Source of the DNA: Cinclus cinclus
Lineage: Eukaryota; Chordata; Aves; Passeriformes; Cinclidae
Assembly: GCF_963662255.1 (NCBI RefSeq)
Contig: NC_085049.1
Location: 24,460,142-24,524,141, forward strand
Length of the DNA stretch: 64,000 bases
Direction: 5' to 3'
The notes below the pieces were generated by a model that was given only the letters and a program-made list of their open reading frames with translations, searched no databases and was not told where the DNA came from. This document shows, one piece after another, positions 62,263 to 64,000 of this stretch (position 1 is its first letter; every line of letters starts with the position of its first letter). Both the position numbers and the translations under genes were made by a program.

Positions 62263-64000
62263 AGTAGGTAGGAAATTATGCTTAAAAGATGCAAAAGGGG
62301 CAATTATGTGTATTAGATGACTTAAATTCACAGTGATACAAGTGAAGAAACTGCAGCTTATACTCAGCTCATATTCTTAGTCAGCTTCAGCTTCTAAGCA
62401 AAACCAAGATCAGGCTGTACTATGGAAGACTATAGCTGAGAAAGAAAATAGGTCAGGACTTGAACAATTTAACTGATGTTAAATTTTAGACAGTGGCCCT
62501 GTGCATTTTCCTTTTCCCAGTGACTGTTTCAAAAATGACAGTAGAGCTATTGTGAAGCATAAGATGCTTGGCACACCAGCACCAGCTGCACCTCACTACC
62601 TAATGGCATTGTGAACCTCCAGCAGCAATAGCAAAAGTTAAGGTGCTCTGGCTTGGCATTCAGAGACTGAGAGAACCAATTTCTATGTATTGTGCTAGCT
62701 TGAATAACTGGGATTGAGGAACTCTGTTCTGTTTCTCTAGTTCTGACAGATCCTAACTGTGTAAAATGCATGGAGTTGCTTTTGCAATTGGAGTAAACCC
62801 CTTTCCAGATGATCTACCTTCACAAGGAAAGTGGAGAAACTCTTCCTTCCACAGCCTTTCAGAACACAGATCACTGATTTAACTTCTGTCTTGGAGCCAA
62901 GTTGACCAGGAGGTTTTTATGTGTACTAACAGCAGCTGAAATTCTCATGTTCATCTGCTCATAGGTCCTTTAGGCCTGGCTTCTGGCTTACTTCATGTTG
63001 ATTTCTCAAAGGTATCCAAAGAAATCCCCTTTGCTACCCATTTCAAAGTACTGTCAAAGATTCAGTGGGAGCTGAATCTTTCCTGACTTCTATTTAATAT
63101 TTTGCTTAATAGAATACCTTCAATTATGTGTAGCAGACCTTCAGTTACAGCTTGAGATGTATTTGTTATGCATACTCAGTGCAATTCAAGACAGTTTGAG
63201 AAACTCTTTACTGTGTTGTTTTTTTTTTTTAAGAACAAATAGGAGAATGAAAACCACAAATTTAATAAAAAAAATTACCTGCAGGTCCCTAGAGCTGGAT
63301 ACTAAATCCCAGGCTGATCACAACCATACCACTAAGCCAGCCAATGACCCCAGCACTCTGTGGAGCACTAGAGGGAAGAAACAAAGACTCCTGAGCTGCA
63401 CTTCTGAATTTTCCCTACCCCAGGCCCCAAAATTTTCTAGCACACAGCTTCCACAGGAAGCATGGGGGGCCTTCATTCTCACCCAAGCCCACCACTAAAC
63501 CACGTCCATAAGCACATCTACATGTTTTTTAAAAAGATTCCACGACACTAAGATATTAACTACATTTTATAAGTACAGAAAGAGAAGGTTTAAGAAGTTT
63601 GGTGGGAAGATTGAGTAAATTAGAGCAAAACTGGGATTAAAAACTAAGACTTCTATTTCCCATTGCCATGCTGAAACTTCAGAACAATACTCTCTCTCCT
63701 GGCATACATCTGATTTGTCTTGGTCCTCTTTTTAGAGACCAAATTCCATCCCTAATTACCATGGAAATGGATGAGAAATACTCAGGACTGAGCACTTAAA
63801 TTGCAATCTTAATGTTTTGTAGCCTTTTTTTTTTTTGTTAACCCAGCACCTGTGCTCTCTTAGCACTCAGTACTTAAACTGTGATTAGAAAAGTAATTAG
63901 AAATAATCACAGGTACCTATATTCCAAAGGCTCCAAAATATATTTGGCAAACTGAAGTTATAATATATGGTGTAAGAAAAAACACACATCATTTGTCATC

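Larger units (their letters stand above)
47600..64000. other. Gene-poor interval upstream of PNPLA3
   Basis: I found no exon with family-like coding content. The interval contains the CTTTT microsatellite, CR1 copies at 55697-56460 and 62113-62262, and an A16 run at 49837-49852. In human the next genes out are PNPLA5 and SULT4A1; neither is recognisable here. Confidence 0.55.

Noticed and set aside
1..64000. CRISPR arrays, insertion sequences, defence or toxin systems, tRNA or rRNA genes
   Set aside because: The window is vertebrate nuclear DNA. I found no direct-repeat/spacer array, no transposase frame outside degraded CR1, and no recognisable RNA gene.

Overview
The window is vertebrate nuclear DNA, almost certainly from a bird. 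It contains several CR1 LINE fragments with the typical avian 3' tail, compact introns with GT-AG splice sites, and CpG-dense promoters. I cannot fix the species from sequence alone. I see no bacterial, phage or CRISPR features and no sign of a horizontally acquired system.

Three genes lie head to tail on the minus strand, so transcription runs from right to left. From upstream to downstream they are a patatin-like phospholipase in the PNPLA3 position (9 coding exons, 47050 down to 32276, 505 codons plus none missing), SAMM50 (15 coding exons, 29396 down to 15440, 469 aa) and the first coding exon of PARVB (8557-8443, 38 codons plus one base). The order and relative orientation match human 22q13.31 (PNPLA3-SAMM50-PARVB), so this is a conserved syntenic block. 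I rebuilt the PNPLA3 and SAMM50 reading frames by hand. Every junction keeps phase, both frames end at a stop codon, and the SAMM50 length equals the human protein.

Layout. 1-8442 is PARVB intron 1, with two CR1 fragments. 8240-8960 is the PARVB CpG island. 8960-15290 is intergenic. 15440-29396 is SAMM50, with CR1 pieces in introns 1, 2, 3 and 13. 29100-29580 is the SAMM50 CpG island, followed by a very AT-rich stretch. 32276-47050 is PNPLA3, with a CR1 piece in intron 1. 46430-47480 is the PNPLA3 CpG island. 47600-64000 is gene-poor: a 203-bp CTTTT microsatellite, a 750-bp CR1, another CR1 tail, and no exon I can support.

The genes do different jobs. PNPLA3 is a lipid-droplet acylhydrolase/transacylase. 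SAMM50 is the outer-membrane beta-barrel core of the mitochondrial sorting and assembly machinery. PARVB is a focal-adhesion adaptor. They share a neighbourhood, and nothing here shows a shared pathway or operon. The points most worth a second look are the valine at the PNPLA3 position that matches human Ile148, the ATGL-like character of this avian PNPLA3, a GC-AG intron in SAMM50, and a G-quadruplex motif just upstream of PARVB.
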